NCBI GenBank assembly: GCA_029558835.1
Contig: JAKQDH010000066.1
Location: forward strand, 1 to 64,000
Direction of reading: 5' to 3'
Length of the DNA stretch: 64,000 bases
Source of the DNA: Planctomycetota bacterium
Lineage (GTDB): Bacteria; Planctomycetota; Phycisphaerae; UBA1845
The position numbers and the translations under genes were made by a program. The number at the start of each line of letters is the position of its first letter. Positions within the stretch are counted from its first letter, which is position 1. The notes under the pieces were generated by a model. The model was not told the origin of the DNA. It made no database searches and worked only from the letters and a program-made list of their open reading frames with translations. This document shows positions 1 through 9,804 of the stretch, in pieces.

Positions 1-1
1 G

Positions 2-64
2 CACCGTCTGGGACTGACGATCCCGCAACGGCTCCGCTACCTGGAGGAAGTCGCACAAATGTAG
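2..64 (+). CDS. 3' end of an unidentified gene (partial)
   Basis: An open frame enters from the left edge and ends at TAG 62-64, giving a 20-residue tail ending in RLRYLEEVAQM. The pattern 'RLRYLEEV' near a C-terminus is common in small proteins paired with nucleotidyltransferases or toxin-antitoxin systems, but 20 residues are too few to assign a family. It could also be chance open frame. Nothing else gene-like follows before the tRNA. Confidence 0.3.
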   Translation, partial: HRLGLTIPQRLRYLEEVAQM

Positions 65-505
65 TGGAAACTTCGGCCCGCCAACCCCCTTCCCGGGGTC
101 GCTAGGGCCGTTTAGGCTCGACAGGTGTCTAACTTGGGCTAGCGATGCCACGAGGTTCGCCGGAGGTTCACAGACCGCGTGGCGTGATCGAGACTGGAAG
201 GATCGCTGTCCGGAGTTGCGCGAAATCAACCACGGTCGGGGCAACCCCGTTTACAGGGTCAGACGTCTGCGCGTGCCGCCTACTAGGCCGAGTACTGGAG
301 GATGCCCTCCGGCGTCCGCAACTGCGGAGTTCGAGGTGCCCCCGTTCGGGACGCCGGACGGCGCCTCGCAGACGCAGACTGCGGCCTCCAGGCGGGTAAC
401 GCCCAACGTCCCCTGCTTCTCGGACTTGCGACCATCGTCGCCGGCGGTGATTTCGCGGCCAGTCGCCAACAAACAGGCCACCGGAGTTACCGGTGGCCGG
501 GTGAT
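65..505. other. intergenic, no feature recognised
   Basis: About 440 bases between the edge-truncated frame and the tRNA. Open frames here overlap on both strands, start without a ribosome site and show no recognisable motif. I see no gene, repeat or RNA in it. Confidence 0.5.
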
Positions 506-578
506 CTCCCCGACTAGGATTCGAACCTAGAACCTAGCGGTTAACAGCCGCTCGCTCTGCCGATTGAGCTATCGGGGA
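506..578 (-). tRNA. tRNA-Asn (anticodon GTT)
   Basis: Read on the minus strand, positions 578 to 506 fold as a 73-nt cloverleaf. The 7-bp acceptor stem TCCCCGA/TCGGGGA is followed by discriminator G. The D-loop has AGCTC..., the anticodon loop is CTGTTAA (anticodon GTT, Asn), and the T-arm contains GGTTCGAATCC. CCA is not encoded. The gene stands alone, without rRNA or other tRNAs nearby. Confidence 0.96.
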
Positions 579-1111
579 TACGTCGCGTCCGCCTCGTTCC
601 TCACTCCCGGTCGCGGCCGCCCGACTCATCTGAGCCGCTTCGTCTACAGCGACTGGGGTCTAAGTCCTTATGGAGACTCGATTTACGGGGCACGACGACC
701 CAGGGCGGCGCCCCTAACGCGTTGTGCTTTATATCGGCTATGTCTGGGACAAGTCAAGCCCCAGCCGAGTGGGGTGTGCGTGCTCTCGAGAAGGGGGCCG
801 CCTGCGGTGTCTTCCGGGCCCGGTTGCTCGTTGCGGGGCGGTCGGACCGCCTCGAACACCGGCGCGTGCCAACCGGGTCCAGGGCGACTGCTGGGGGCCG
901 ATGTGGCTTGCCCGGCGGGCTGCCAACCGCGCCTCGGGAGCCGCATGCCGTCCGGGGGCGGCCGCGCTGCTCCGCCGCCACTGCACCCCCCGGGGCAGGC
1001 CGCCCCCAGAGGCCCGCAGTGCCAGCGGCCACCACCACCGGAGGATCGGTGCGTCGCACCGCAGGCCGACGGGCGGTTACGACAACCTCCACGTCCCGCC
1101 AACTGGCCGCG
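579..1111. other. intergenic, GC-rich, no gene recognised
   Basis: This stretch lies between the tRNA and the stop codon of the efflux pump gene. Overlapping open frames on both strands reflect high GC rather than coding. It would hold the downstream end of the efflux operon, but I see no clear hairpin followed by a T-run. Confidence 0.5.
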
Positions 1112-4100
1112 TCAACTGCCGCGCGACGTGTCACTCGTCCTGGCGCCCGCCGCATCAGGCCGACGTCGCTGCTGCCTGCCGAATGCCTGACATATGACCA
1201 CGAAGAACAGTGGGATGAAGAGAATCGCCAGGAAGGTGGCCGTCGCCATGCCGCCCAGGACCCCCGTTCCAATGGCCGTCTGGGCCCCCGCGCCGGCACC
1301 GGTCGCCAGGGCCAGCGGCAGCACGCCGAAGCCGAAGGCCAGCGAGGTCATGACGATCGGCCGTAGCCTCAATCTCGCCGCCTCGAGCGTGGCCTCGAGC
1401 AAGCCCATCCCCTCGTGCACCTTGGCCAGGGCGAACTGCACGATCAGGATGGCGTTCTTGGTCGTCAGCCCCAGCACCGTGAGCAGGCCGATCTGGAAGT
1501 AGACGTCGTTCGGCAGTCCCCGCCAGGACGTGGCTACCACGCCGCCGATGACGCCCAGCGGCAGCGCGAGCATGATGGATATCGGCACGGTCCAGCTCTC
1601 GTACAGGGCCGCCAGGCAGAGGAAGATCACGATGATCGAGAAGGCGTACAGCACGGGGGCCTGCGAGGTCGCCATCCGCTCCTGATAGGAAACACCCGTC
1701 CAGTCATGGCCGATGCCCTGGGGCAGCCTGGCGACGATCTCCTCCATCGCCTGCATCGCTTCGCCGGAGCTTCTTCCGGGCGGCGGTTCGCCCAGGATGT
1801 TCATGGCCGGAAAAGCATTGAAACGCTGCAGGTTCGGAGAACCGTAGCTCCAGCGCCCGCTGGCAAAGGACGTGAACGGCGTCATCCTGCCTGTGTTATT
1901 GCGTACGTACAGGCGCTCCAGGTCGCCGGGCAACATGCGGTAGGGAGCGTCGGCCTGCACGAACACGCGTTTGACTCGTCCTCCCTGAATGAAGTCGTTA
2001 ACATAAGCACCGCCGAACGCCGCCGAGATGGTGTTGTGGATGGAGTTGATCGGGACTCCCAACGCCCCGGCCTTGTCCCAGTCCACGTCGACTCGATACT
2101 CCGGCACGTCTTCCAGCCCATTGGGTCGCACCTTTGTCAGGCGCGGGTCCTGGGCCGCCATGCCGAGGAGTTGGTTGCGGGCCGCCATCAAAGCCTCGTG
2201 TCCCAGTCCGCCGCGGTCCTGCAACTGGAAGTCGAACCCGCCCGCTGTGCCCAGTTCAACCACGGCCGGCGGTGGGAACGCATACACCATCGCGTCGCGG
2301 ATCTGCGCGAACGCCCCCATCGCCCGCCCGGCGATCGCCGTGACCTTCAGGTTCGGTCGGTCCCGCAGTTTCCAGTCCCTGAGTTTGATGAACGCCATGC
2401 CGTTGTTCTGGCCCGTGCCGGCGAAACTCCGGCCTGCCAGCGTCATGCAGGATTCCACGGCTTCCTTCTCGTGCTCCTCAAGATAGGCGCGGACCTGGGC
2501 CATGACCGCCTCGGTCCGCTCCAAGGTCGCCCCCGCCGGCAGCATGGCCTGTACGAACATGATGCCCTGGTCCTCGTCGGGCAGGTAGGCGGTCGGCATG
2601 CGCTGGAACAGGTACCCCAGGGCCACCACGATCAACACGTAAATAAACAGATACCGCAGCTTCTTCCTGAGAATCCGACCGACCCACGCCTGGTAGCGGT
2701 CCCGAACCCAGTAGAACGCCCGGTCGAACGCGAGGAAGAGCGGTCGCAGCAGGAAGAACCCGCCTTCCGCCGCCTCGTGTCCTTTGGCCACCGGCTTGAG
2801 CAACGCCGCGCACAGCACCGGCGTCAGAATCAGGGCGACCACCACCGACAACAGCATCGCGGCCACCACCGTCACGGAGAACTGCCGGTAAATGACGCCC
2901 GTGGAGCCTCCGAAGAAGGCCATCGGTCCGAACACGGCTGCCAGCACCAGCCCGATGCCGATGAGCGCGCTCGTGATTTCGCGCATGGACTTGCGGGTCG
3001 CCTCGCGCGGGGGCAGCCCCTCCTCGCCCATGACGCGCTCGACGTTCTCCACAACCACGATGGCGTCGTCCACCAGCAGACCGATGGCCAGCACCATCGC
3101 AAACATGGTCAGCATGTTGATCGAGAACCCGAACCAGTCCAGGACCGCGAACGTCCCCAGCAGCACCACGGGCACGGCGATGGTGGGGATCAGCGTCGCG
3201 CGGATGTTGCCCAGGAACAGGTACATTACCAGGAACACCAGCACGATGGCCTCGAGCAGCGTCTTGAGGACCTCCATGATGGCCACCCGCACGAACGGCG
3301 TCGTGTCATACGGATAGATCACCCGCACGCCGGCAGGAAAGTACCCGGACAGCTCCTCCATTTTCTGTTTGACCGCGGCGGCCGTGGCCAGGGCGTTGGC
3401 GCCGGGTGCCTGTCGAATGGCCAGCACGGCGCTTTCCTGGCCGTTGTACATCCCGCTCATTTCATAACGTTCGGTTCCCAGCTCCGCCCGCCCGACGTCG
3501 CGCACGCGCACCATCGAGCCGTCCGGACTAATGCGCAGCGGAATGGCAGCGAACTCCTCCGGTGTCCGCAGCAGGTTCTGGACGACGATGGAGGCGTTGA
3601 GGCGCTGGCCCTGAACCGCGGGCACCGCGCCGAACTGACCAGCGGAAATCTCCACGTTGTACGCGCGGAGGCCGGCGATGACGTCGTCGATCGTGAGCTT
3701 GTAGTCCGTCAACTTGTTCGGGTTCAGCCAGATGCGCATGGCATACTGGGACCCGAAACTCTCGACTTCGCCCACACCGGGCACGCGCGCCAGGACCTTC
3801 TCGATGTTCGCCTGGGCGTAGTCCCGCAGGTCGATGCCGTCCAGGCTGCCGTCCTCCGAGACCAGGCCCACCAGCAGCAGGTAGTTGCGGGTGGATTTGC
3901 TGACCTTCACGCCCTGCCGCTGCACGACGTCCGGCAGGCTTGCCATCGCAAGCTGCAGCTTGTTCTGGACCTGGGCCCAGGCCAGGTCCGGATCGGTCCC
4001 CGCGGTGAACGTCAACTCGATCCGCCCCGCCCCGGAGGCATCGCTGGAGGCGGACATGTACAACAGCTTGTCGAACCCGGTCATCTTCTGCTCGATGATC

Positions 4101-4291
4101 TGGACGACGCTGTTCTCGACCGTCTCCGCCGAGGCCCCGGGATAAAACGCATCGATGGCAATCGAAGGCGGCGCGATCGGTGGATACTGCGAAATCGGTA
4201 GATCGTAGATCGCCAGTCCGCCCGCCAGCATCATGATGATGGCGATGACCCAGGCGAACACCGGGCGGTCCAGGAAGAAGTTGGATAGCAC
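1112..4291 (-). CDS. RND multidrug efflux pump, AcrB/MexB type (HAE1 family)
   Basis: This is the inner-membrane proton/drug antiporter of a tripartite efflux system. It is 1059 residues, the usual length of AcrB. The N-terminus ([18 protein letters not shown]) is classic for HAE1 pumps. [14 protein letters not shown] places paired Asp at about 408/409, and [14 protein letters not shown] places the relay Lys at about 945; these are the AcrB proton-relay residues. The start is GTG at 4291, because GGAG lies 7 bases upstream. It follows the membrane-fusion gene by 12 bases as the last gene of a four-gene set with its own TetR. Substrates cannot be read from sequence, but the intact relay suggests a working pump. 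Confidence 0.95.
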   Translation of the reverse strand: MLSNFFLDRPVFAWVIAIIMMLAGGLAIYDLPISQYPPIAPPSIAIDAFYPGASAETVENSVVQIIEQKMTGFDKLLYMSASSDASGAGRIELTFTAGTDPDLAWAQVQNKLQLAMASLPDVVQRQGVKVSKSTRNYLLLVGLVSEDGSLDGIDLRDYAQANIEKVLARVPGVGEVESFGSQYAMRIWLNPNKLTDYKLTIDDVIAGLRAYNVEISAGQFGAVPAVQGQRLNASIVVQNLLRTPEEFAAIPLRISPDGSMVRVRDVGRAELGTERYEMSGMYNGQESAVLAIRQAPGANALATAAAVKQKMEELSGYFPAGVRVIYPYDTTPFVRVAIMEVLKTLLEAIVLVFLVMYLFLGNIRATLIPTIAVPVVLLGTFAVLDWFGFSINMLTMFAMVLAIGLLVDDAIVVVENVERVMGEEGLPPREATRKSMREITSALIGIGLVLAAVFGPMAFFGGSTGVIYRQFSVTVVAAMLLSVVVALILTPVLCAALLKPVAKGHEAAEGGFFLLRPLFLAFDRAFYWVRDRYQAWVGRILRKKLRYLFIYVLIVVALGYLFQRMPTAYLPDEDQGIMFVQAMLPAGATLERTEAVMAQVRAYLEEHEKEAVESCMTLAGRSFAGTGQNNGMAFIKLRDWKLRDRPNLKVTAIAGRAMGAFAQIRDAMVYAFPPPAVVELGTAGGFDFQLQDRGGLGHEALMAARNQLLGMAAQDPRLTKVRPNGLEDVPEYRVDVDWDKAGALGVPINSIHNTISAAFGGAYVNDFIQGGRVKRVFVQADAPYRMLPGDLERLYVRNNTGRMTPFTSFASGRWSYGSPNLQRFNAFPAMNILGEPPPGRSSGEAMQAMEEIVARLPQGIGHDWTGVSYQERMATSQAPVLYAFSIIVIFLCLAALYESWTVPISIMLALPLGVIGGVVATSWRGLPNDVYFQIGLLTVLGLTTKNAILIVQFALAKVHEGMGLLEATLEAARLRLRPIVMTSLAFGFGVLPLALATGAGAGAQTAIGTGVLGGMATATFLAILFIPLFFVVICQAFGRQQRRRPDAAGARTSDTSRGS

Positions 4292-4303
4292 CTGCGTACT
4301 CCG

Positions 4304-5500
4304 TTATTCCGGACTCGCCGCCCCGCTGCTGGCGTTACCGGCTGCCTGCTGCTTGCGGGCGGCACCGTGCGGAACAACCTTCACCGCAGTTCCCGGCCGC
4401 GCCCTGAGCGTACCTTCGACGATCAGTTGGTCGCCCGCCGTGAGGCCCGCAGAGACCAGCCACTGGTTCCCCAGGGCACGGCTGAGCGTCAGCATCCGTT
4501 GCTGGACCTTCCCCTCACCGTCCACCACCAGTGCGACAGCCTCACCCTTGGGATTGCGGCTGACGGCTTCCTGCGGCACGAGAATGGCCTGGGTGGCCGT
4601 GCCCTCCTGGATGATCGCCCTGACGAACATACCCGGCAGCAGCAGATGCTCCGGATTCGCAAACACGATGCGCAGGGTGTAAGACCCGGTGGTTGGCTCC
4701 ACGGTGATATCGCGGAACTGCAGGGCGCCCTCCAGCGGGTACGGCGTCCCGTCCTCGAGAAGCAGTCGCACGGTGCGCTGGTCGCCGTTTGCGCTGAGCG
4801 TACCGCTCTCGAAAGCCCGCTTCAGACGCAGCAACTCCGCCGATGACTGCGTGACATCTACATAGATCGGGTCAAACTGGCGGATCGTAGCCAGCGGGCT
4901 CGGCTGGTTGGCGGTGACCAGTGCGCCGACCGTCACGTCTGACTTTCCGATCCGCCCGGAAATCGGGGCCGTGATGCTGGTGTACGACAAGTCGATGCGT
5001 GCGCTTTCCACCTCGGCCGCCCGCAGGGCTACGGTCGCCTCGCCCTGTTTGAGGGCCGCGGCGGCCTCGTCGTAATCCTGCTGGCTGACCGCCCGCTCCG
5101 GCAGGGCCTTCGCGTGACGTTCCGCCCGGGCCCGCAACGCCGGAACCTGCGCCTCCGCGACGGCTAGGGCCGCCTGGGCTTGTTCGTAGACCGCCTGGTA
5201 CCGGGCGGGGTCGAGCTGGTACAAAACGTCGCCCGCGACGACGTCCTGCCCCTCTTCAAAGCGCCGGGACTGGATGATGCCGCTTACTTGCGGACGGACC
5301 TCGGCTTCCAGGTACGCCGACGTGCGACCGGGCAACTCGGTCGTCAGGGACACCGGGGTCGGCGAAACGCTAATCACTGCAACTTCCGGCGCCACCTGCG
5401 GCGGCGAAGGTGGCGGCCCGGAGTTGCATCCGGCCAGCACCGACCCAACCAGGAGATACGTCACCGTTGCTACGACCTGAAACCTAATAGTTCTGCACAT
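4304..5500 (-). CDS. RND efflux membrane-fusion (periplasmic adaptor) lipoprotein, AcrA/MexA type
   Basis: The 398-residue adaptor links the pump to the outer-membrane channel. The start MCRTIRFQVV gives a lipoprotein signal peptide with lipobox LAGC around residue 25, as expected for AcrA-type proteins. The order is lipoyl half-motif (LPGRTSAYLEAEVRPQVSG), alpha-helical hairpin rich in Ala and Glu (about residues 95-165), second lipoyl half (SYTSITAPISGRIGKSDVTVG), beta-barrel (LLLPGMFVRAII) and C-terminal membrane-proximal domain. The frame is open further upstream, but that extension overlaps the outer-membrane gene and lacks a signal sequence. It sits 65 bases after the NodT gene and 12 before the pump. 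Confidence 0.93.
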   Translation of the reverse strand: MCRTIRFQVVATVTYLLVGSVLAGCNSGPPPSPPQVAPEVAVISVSPTPVSLTTELPGRTSAYLEAEVRPQVSGIIQSRRFEEGQDVVAGDVLYQLDPARYQAVYEQAQAALAVAEAQVPALRARAERHAKALPERAVSQQDYDEAAAALKQGEATVALRAAEVESARIDLSYTSITAPISGRIGKSDVTVGALVTANQPSPLATIRQFDPIYVDVTQSSAELLRLKRAFESGTLSANGDQRTVRLLLEDGTPYPLEGALQFRDITVEPTTGSYTLRIVFANPEHLLLPGMFVRAIIQEGTATQAILVPQEAVSRNPKGEAVALVVDGEGKVQQRMLTLSRALGNQWLVSAGLTAGDQLIVEGTLRARPGTAVKVVPHGAARKQQAAGNASSGAASPE

Positions 5501-5565
5501 CCAATGCCTCACCCTGCAATCAGACCAGGAGATGACGGCTCTCGGCTGCGGGCCTCCACGCGGCC

Positions 5566-7293
5566 TCACTCCTCCTTCACCGCAGTTGCATCCCCATCTG
5601 CCCCGTGCTCCGGCCCCGATTCCCACGGCAGGGCCACGTTCCCGCCCGACAGGAAGAAGCCGACCGGGTCCGCCAGCACACCGAAACCGTTGTCGAGGTA
5701 CCTCCCCTGGGGGACCTTGTCCGGTGACCAGCCGCCGCCCAGCGCCTTGTAGACCGCAACCAGGTTGACGGCCACCTGCCCCTGACTCTGCGCGACGGCA
5801 TTGTCCAGCGTTACCAGGGACCGCTGGGCATCCAGCACGCTCTGGAAATCGGCCAGACCGTCCTCGTAACGCGTCCGGGCAAGGCGTACTGCGCTGCGTG
5901 CGGCCTCGTCGGCACGCACCAGGGCGTCCCGCCGAACCTGTTCGCTCTTGTAGGCCACCAGCGCACTCTCGACGTCCTGCAGCGCGACCAGCAGCGCCTG
6001 CTGGTACGATACGTACGCCTGGTGCGTCGCCGCCTCCTGGGCGGCGATCCGATTCAGGTTCCGCAGTCCGTCGAAGATGTTCCACCGCACGGCCGGGCCG
6101 AAACCGTAGGTCACACTCCGGCCGTCAAAGGCGTGATTGATGTCCGTCGCCTCTAATCCCAGAGTCCCGGCGAGCGTGAGGCGCGGGTACAGTTCGGCGG
6201 CTGCAACGCCGATTCGCGCGGTTTGCGCCGCCAGCCGACGCTCGGCCGCCCGCAGATCGGGCCGACGCCGCAGGATATCCGCGGGAACACCGACAAACGT
6301 CTTCTCCGGTACCTGGGGAAGAGTCCCTGGAGCAGACAGTTCATCGCGCAGCGCGGCCGGCTCCAGACCGAGCAGTACCCCCAAGCGATAGACCGCGATG
6401 GCCACGCCGGTCTCCAGCACCGGCAGGCCCGCTTCCGTTGTCGCCAGGTTCGTCAGTGCCTGATGCACGTCCAGCTCCGACGTCAATTCAGCCTCGAAGC
6501 GGGCCCGCGTCAGAACCAGCGTTTGCTTCTGGAGATCAATGTTGTGTCGGCTGGCATCAATCTGAGCTTGCAGCGCCCGCAGATCAATGTACGTCGTTGC
6601 CACTTCGGCCAGCAGGCTGACCAGTACGCCGCGATAGTCCTCAACCGCAGCGGCCAGCTCGGCATCCGCGGCCTCAACGCCGCGCCGCGTGCCGCCGAAT
6701 ACGTCTAACTCCCACGAAGCGTCGAAACCGGTGACGAAGAGGTCCATCGCGTCCGTGTCGCCCCTCTCGGTCCGACTGGGCACCAAGCCCACGAGGCCGC
6801 TCGCCGCCGAGTTCGTCAGGGCCGGCGCGCCGGGCAACGCAGTGCCCAAGCCTTGGGCCACCGCACCGCTGCTCGTGCCCCGCCCCACTGCCTCGGCGAA
6901 CTGCGCACCCCTGCCGGGGCCCTCCGCCCTGCCGCCCATCGCCCCGTTCGCGCTCGCCTTGTACCGCTGGTAGCTCTTCTGCCCGGCCAGAGTCGGCAAG
7001 AGCCCGCCGGCGGCCACGCCGCGCAGCGCACGCGCCTGCCGAATCCGAAGCACCGCCATGCGCAGATCGAGATTCCCCTCGGCCGCCCGCCCGATCAGAC
7101 TGGAAAGCGTGTCATCCGCAAACACTTGCCACCACGCCTGCACGTCAGCGTCGCCGGCCGCGAGCCCTGTCTCGGCCGGCTCGTGCCACGCCTCGGGAAC
7201 CTCGAGCGTGGGCGGCTGATACCTCGGCCCGACGGCACAGCCCGACAGCAAGCAACCCGCTCCAAGAACCACGCTGGCGGTCCACCGTTTCAT
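5566..7293 (-). CDS. outer-membrane efflux lipoprotein, NodT/OprM family
   Basis: The 575-residue trimeric outer-membrane channel completes the efflux complex. MKRWTASVVLGAGCLLSGCAVGPRYQPP is a lipoprotein signal with lipobox LSGC followed by the VGPxYxxP motif typical of NodT proteins. Two outer-membrane-efflux repeats follow, the first with LDVFGG and the second with NLNRIAAQEA and DFQSVLDAQRSLV. It is about 90 residues longer than the common 470-490 because of a Gly/Ala/Ser-rich insert near residues 110-190. The frame is open upstream into the TetR gene, but the signal peptide fixes the start at 7293. TetR ends 20 bases upstream. Confidence 0.92.
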   Translation of the reverse strand: MKRWTASVVLGAGCLLSGCAVGPRYQPPTLEVPEAWHEPAETGLAAGDADVQAWWQVFADDTLSSLIGRAAEGNLDLRMAVLRIRQARALRGVAAGGLLPTLAGQKSYQRYKASANGAMGGRAEGPGRGAQFAEAVGRGTSSGAVAQGLGTALPGAPALTNSAASGLVGLVPSRTERGDTDAMDLFVTGFDASWELDVFGGTRRGVEAADAELAAAVEDYRGVLVSLLAEVATTYIDLRALQAQIDASRHNIDLQKQTLVLTRARFEAELTSELDVHQALTNLATTEAGLPVLETGVAIAVYRLGVLLGLEPAALRDELSAPGTLPQVPEKTFVGVPADILRRRPDLRAAERRLAAQTARIGVAAAELYPRLTLAGTLGLEATDINHAFDGRSVTYGFGPAVRWNIFDGLRNLNRIAAQEAATHQAYVSYQQALLVALQDVESALVAYKSEQVRRDALVRADEAARSAVRLARTRYEDGLADFQSVLDAQRSLVTLDNAVAQSQGQVAVNLVAVYKALGGGWSPDKVPQGRYLDNGFGVLADPVGFFLSGGNVALPWESGPEHGADGDATAVKEE

Positions 7294-7313
7294 GGGAGTA
7301 CCCCGGTTCGTCC

Positions 7314-7985
7314 CTAACGGCTCCGCCCTTCGCTTGGACGACCGTACCTGTATGCCCGCTCCTCGTCCGTGAGGATGCCGCGGAACGCGATGTCGATGAT
7401 GCTCGCCGCCTGTTGCTCCGGCGGCAGGTTCCGCCGCGCAAAGTAGTTCGTGAACATCGTGCCGTACAGCAAATCGCCGATCACCTCGAAGACGCCCTCG
7501 ACCGGCATGTCGCGCACCCGCCCCGCCGCGATCAGTCCCTGGACGATTCCCGCCCAGCGCTGCCGGTTCTGCTCCTGGTACAGGAAGTACGTCGGTTTCT
7601 CCCGATCGCGGCACTCCGCCCGCTCCTGGATCAGCAGCTCGACCATGTCCGCGTTGTCGTGGAAGAACCTCAGATACGCCTGAGTGGCCGCGCACATCTG
7701 CTCGACCGGGTCAGCCTCCCCGACCAGCACGGCATCAATCCGCTCCGTGAGTTGGCGCATGCCCCGGTCGACTGCGGCCAGGAACAAGTCACGCTTGGTT
7801 GGGAAGTAGCGGTAGACAGTGCCCTTGCCAACGCCCACCTCGTCGGCAAGTTCCTGCACGTCCATGACGGGAAAGCCGCGTTGCGCAAACAAGCGCGTCG
7901 CGGCCGAGAGAATCTCCTCGCGCCGCCGCGCAGCACGCTCCTCGTCCCGCGGTCTCCCACGCCGAACTCGCCGCACCTCAGTCAT
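7314..7985 (-). CDS. TetR/AcrR-family transcriptional repressor
   Basis: This 223-residue protein has an N-terminal helix-turn-helix at about residues 20-68 (EEILSAATRLFAQRGF...VGVGKGTVYRYFPTKRDLFLAAV), the standard TetR DNA-binding domain. The C-terminal ligand-binding half resembles AcrR/FadR-type regulators. It is the first gene of the efflux operon, 20 bases before the NodT gene, so it most likely represses its own operon and is released by a pump substrate. The operator should lie in the region just above 7985, but I could not single out a palindrome there. Confidence 0.94.
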   Translation of the reverse strand: MTEVRRVRRGRPRDEERAARRREEILSAATRLFAQRGFPVMDVQELADEVGVGKGTVYRYFPTKRDLFLAAVDRGMRQLTERIDAVLVGEADPVEQMCAATQAYLRFFHDNADMVELLIQERAECRDREKPTYFLYQEQNRQRWAGIVQGLIAAGRVRDMPVEGVFEVIGDLLYGTMFTNYFARRNLPPEQQAASIIDIAFRGILTDEERAYRYGRPSEGRSR

Positions 7986-8464
7986 TGCGCTGCTCTACGG
8001 CACTCGCGGATTCCCTACCGCAGTCCCGGCCGGCCGCACCGCACACGAGTCCGGCACGAATCAGCGCGGGCTGAAGCCCGCAGCTCACTACGCAAGACCC
8101 GCACGAATCCACGAGGTCTGAAGCCCGCCGCTCACTACGCGAGACCGCAGCATCCGCGAGTGCCATCGGTCCGCGTTCATTTCCCGGACGGGCGCGTCCG
8201 TCACCGATATCATCGACCAAGCTGCCGCCGCTGTCAAGGCGTCAACCGCCACACCTACCCGCTTATGAGGTTCCTACCCCAGCGGGTTCGGCGCTGCCGA
8301 TGACATATTGGCCAAGCGACTCCGCGTGCTGGTGCACTCGCATCCGTCATACCCCGAGACACCGTCTGAGCGTGGGGCGAGTGTGCCACGCTTGTGGGCC
8401 AAGACGGCCGGGCAATGGCGCAGCGCCTGCCCCAGGGCCCGAGACGCTGGCGGAGTGTGTGCCG
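7986..8464. other. intergenic region between divergent genes, holding a tandem repeat
   Basis: This is the region between the TetR start and the start of the DUF3592-like gene. It should contain the efflux operon promoter. The only clear structure is the two-copy 47-bp repeat at 8054-8147. The frame of the downstream gene is open back to 8300, but that segment is Cys/Arg/His-rich and has no ribosome site. Confidence 0.5.
8054..8147. repeat. two tandem copies of a 47-bp repeat with a CGGGCTGAAGCCCG palindrome
   Basis: Copies at 8054-8100 and 8101-8147 both run GCACGAAT..., CTGAAGCCCG, then CTCACTACGC and AGACC. The first contains a perfect inverted repeat around CTGAAG (CGGGCTGAAGCCCG), while the second is degenerate on the left arm. 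This fits an interspersed palindromic repeat, not a CRISPR, because there are no spacers. Confidence 0.7.
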
Positions 8465-8962
8465 GTGAGGAAGAAACACCGCAGGCAGCTTATCGTCACC
8501 GGAGCCGTGGTTGGCATCTTCTGCCTCGCGGGTGTGGGCCTCATTCTGCTCGGCGTTCAGAAGTACCGTGGTTCGCGTGCCTTCCAGGCAGAGGCGTCCA
8601 CCGCCACGGGCACGGTGATCGGTTTTGAGCACTGGGACGCGCCGGGGTCCGATCCACAGGACGATATCGTGTATGCGGTGGTGCGGTTCAGTACTGAAAC
8701 CTGCCAAGAGATTCGGTTTCGCGGGCCCTCGCAAGCGGGGCTCGAACATTACCACCGAGGTGACGGCGTGCGGGTCCTCTACCACCCCGACCGGCCTGAG
8801 GAGGCCAGGATCGACTCGTTCATGGGGCTGTGGTTTGCAGCTACCATGCTCATCACCCTGGGCGTCGCAGCCATCTTCGTGCCGTTGCTGACCCTGAGGC
8901 AGGCATGGAAGTGGGCCTGTGTCCAAGACGGAGGTGACCGTGTCCGGGCCGATTACGTCTGA
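8465..8962 (+). CDS. DUF3592-like membrane protein
   Basis: A 165-residue protein of unknown function. One membrane segment lies near the N-terminus (LIVTGAVVGIFCLAGVGLILLGV) and one near the C-terminus (LWFAATMLITLGVAAIFVPLLTL). Between them is a small soluble domain with ATGTVIGFE..., VYAVVRFST and VRVLYHPDRPEEARIDSF, the pattern of DUF3592 proteins (a TGxVv motif, then VxYxPxxPxxarid). I chose GTG 8465 because GGAG lies 9 bases upstream and the membrane segment follows directly. It overlaps the next gene by 44 bases, so the two are probably translated together. Confidence 0.75.
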   Translation: MRKKHRRQLIVTGAVVGIFCLAGVGLILLGVQKYRGSRAFQAEASTATGTVIGFEHWDAPGSDPQDDIVYAVVRFSTETCQEIRFRGPSQAGLEHYHRGDGVRVLYHPDRPEEARIDSFMGLWFAATMLITLGVAAIFVPLLTLRQAWKWACVQDGGDRVRADYV

Positions 8963-9794
8963 GCCCCAAGGACGCAGAGGTCGCGGGCCGTTGCTGGTCG
9001 CTCTGGTCGCGGCCGGCGCGGGTCTGCTGGCGGCGACGGTCTTCGCATTGCACCACTTCACCGGGGAAGGATGCGGCTTGGTCCGCTTCTACGAACGACT
9101 CGTTGGGATCAGCGTGTTGGGGGCATGGCTGCTGGGAAGTGTCGCTGGGTTCGCCTTGGTCATGTATGGGCGCAGGCGCGCGGCCCGATGCGTCTGGCCC
9201 GGCACGGCAATCACAGTCCTCGCCAACGCCGCCATGCTGACGATCGCGCTGGGCACGGTGCGCGCAGCCTGGGCCGCGGACTACGCGCGAAAGAGCACCG
9301 AGCTGCTCATCCGACTGGTCGAGAGCGGCACGCTCGACGAACAGAAGTACGCTGCCCTGGAACTCGGCAATCGCCGGGTCGCCGGCGCCGTGCCGCTGCT
9401 CTGCGCAGTTGCCGAAGACGGACGCTCAGACATCAATCTCCGATTCATCGCCGTGGCTGCGCTGGGGAAGATCTGCACACCGTCAGAAGCCGGCACAGCC
9501 GTGGACGAGCGCGCGGTGGCGGCCCTCGTGCACACCCTCTCGGCGGCCGAGGAGTTCCTTCCCGATGAGGCCTGCCACGCCCTAACCGCAATGAAGGCAA
9601 CCAGCGCCGTGGAGCCCCTCACCCGGCTGCTCAACGACGCCGCCCGGCCTACGGAGACCCGCGAAGCCGCCGCCCGCGCGCTGGTGAGCATCGCGGGACC
9701 GGGAGCGCGGGACATCTTGCAGGCAGCCCGCGCCAACTGCCGGGACGAACACCTGGCTGTTGCGCTCGACCGCCTGCTGTTCAACCACCCCTGA
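8919..9794 (+). CDS. membrane protein with HEAT-like repeat domain
   Basis: A 291-residue protein starting at GTG 8919 inside the 3' end of the preceding gene. Three hydrophobic segments (LLVALVAAGAGLLAATVFAL, ISVLGAWLLGSVAGFALVMY, and TAITVLANAAMLTIALG) are followed by a soluble half (from about residue 125). That half has repeated helical units resembling HEAT/PBS lyase repeats: AALELGNRRVAGAVPLLCAV, RFIAVAALGKIC and REAAARALVSIAGPGARDIL. HEAT domains bind proteins, so a scaffold role at the membrane is plausible. No catalytic motif is visible. The overlap with the DUF3592-like gene suggests a shared function. Confidence 0.75.
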   Translation: MSKTEVTVSGPITSEPQGRRGRGPLLVALVAAGAGLLAATVFALHHFTGEGCGLVRFYERLVGISVLGAWLLGSVAGFALVMYGRRRAARCVWPGTAITVLANAAMLTIALGTVRAAWAADYARKSTELLIRLVESGTLDEQKYAALELGNRRVAGAVPLLCAVAEDGRSDINLRFIAVAALGKICTPSEAGTAVDERAVAALVHTLSAAEEFLPDEACHALTAMKATSAVEPLTRLLNDAARPTETREAAARALVSIAGPGARDILQAARANCRDEHLAVALDRLLFNHP

Positions 9795-9804
9795 ACACAA
9801 GAAC

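Noticed and set aside
1415-4201. Plus-strand open frame of about 930 codons opposite the efflux pump gene
   Set aside because: It is the mirror of a well-conserved AcrB-type gene, is rich in His, Arg and Gln, has no ribosome site and shows no motif.
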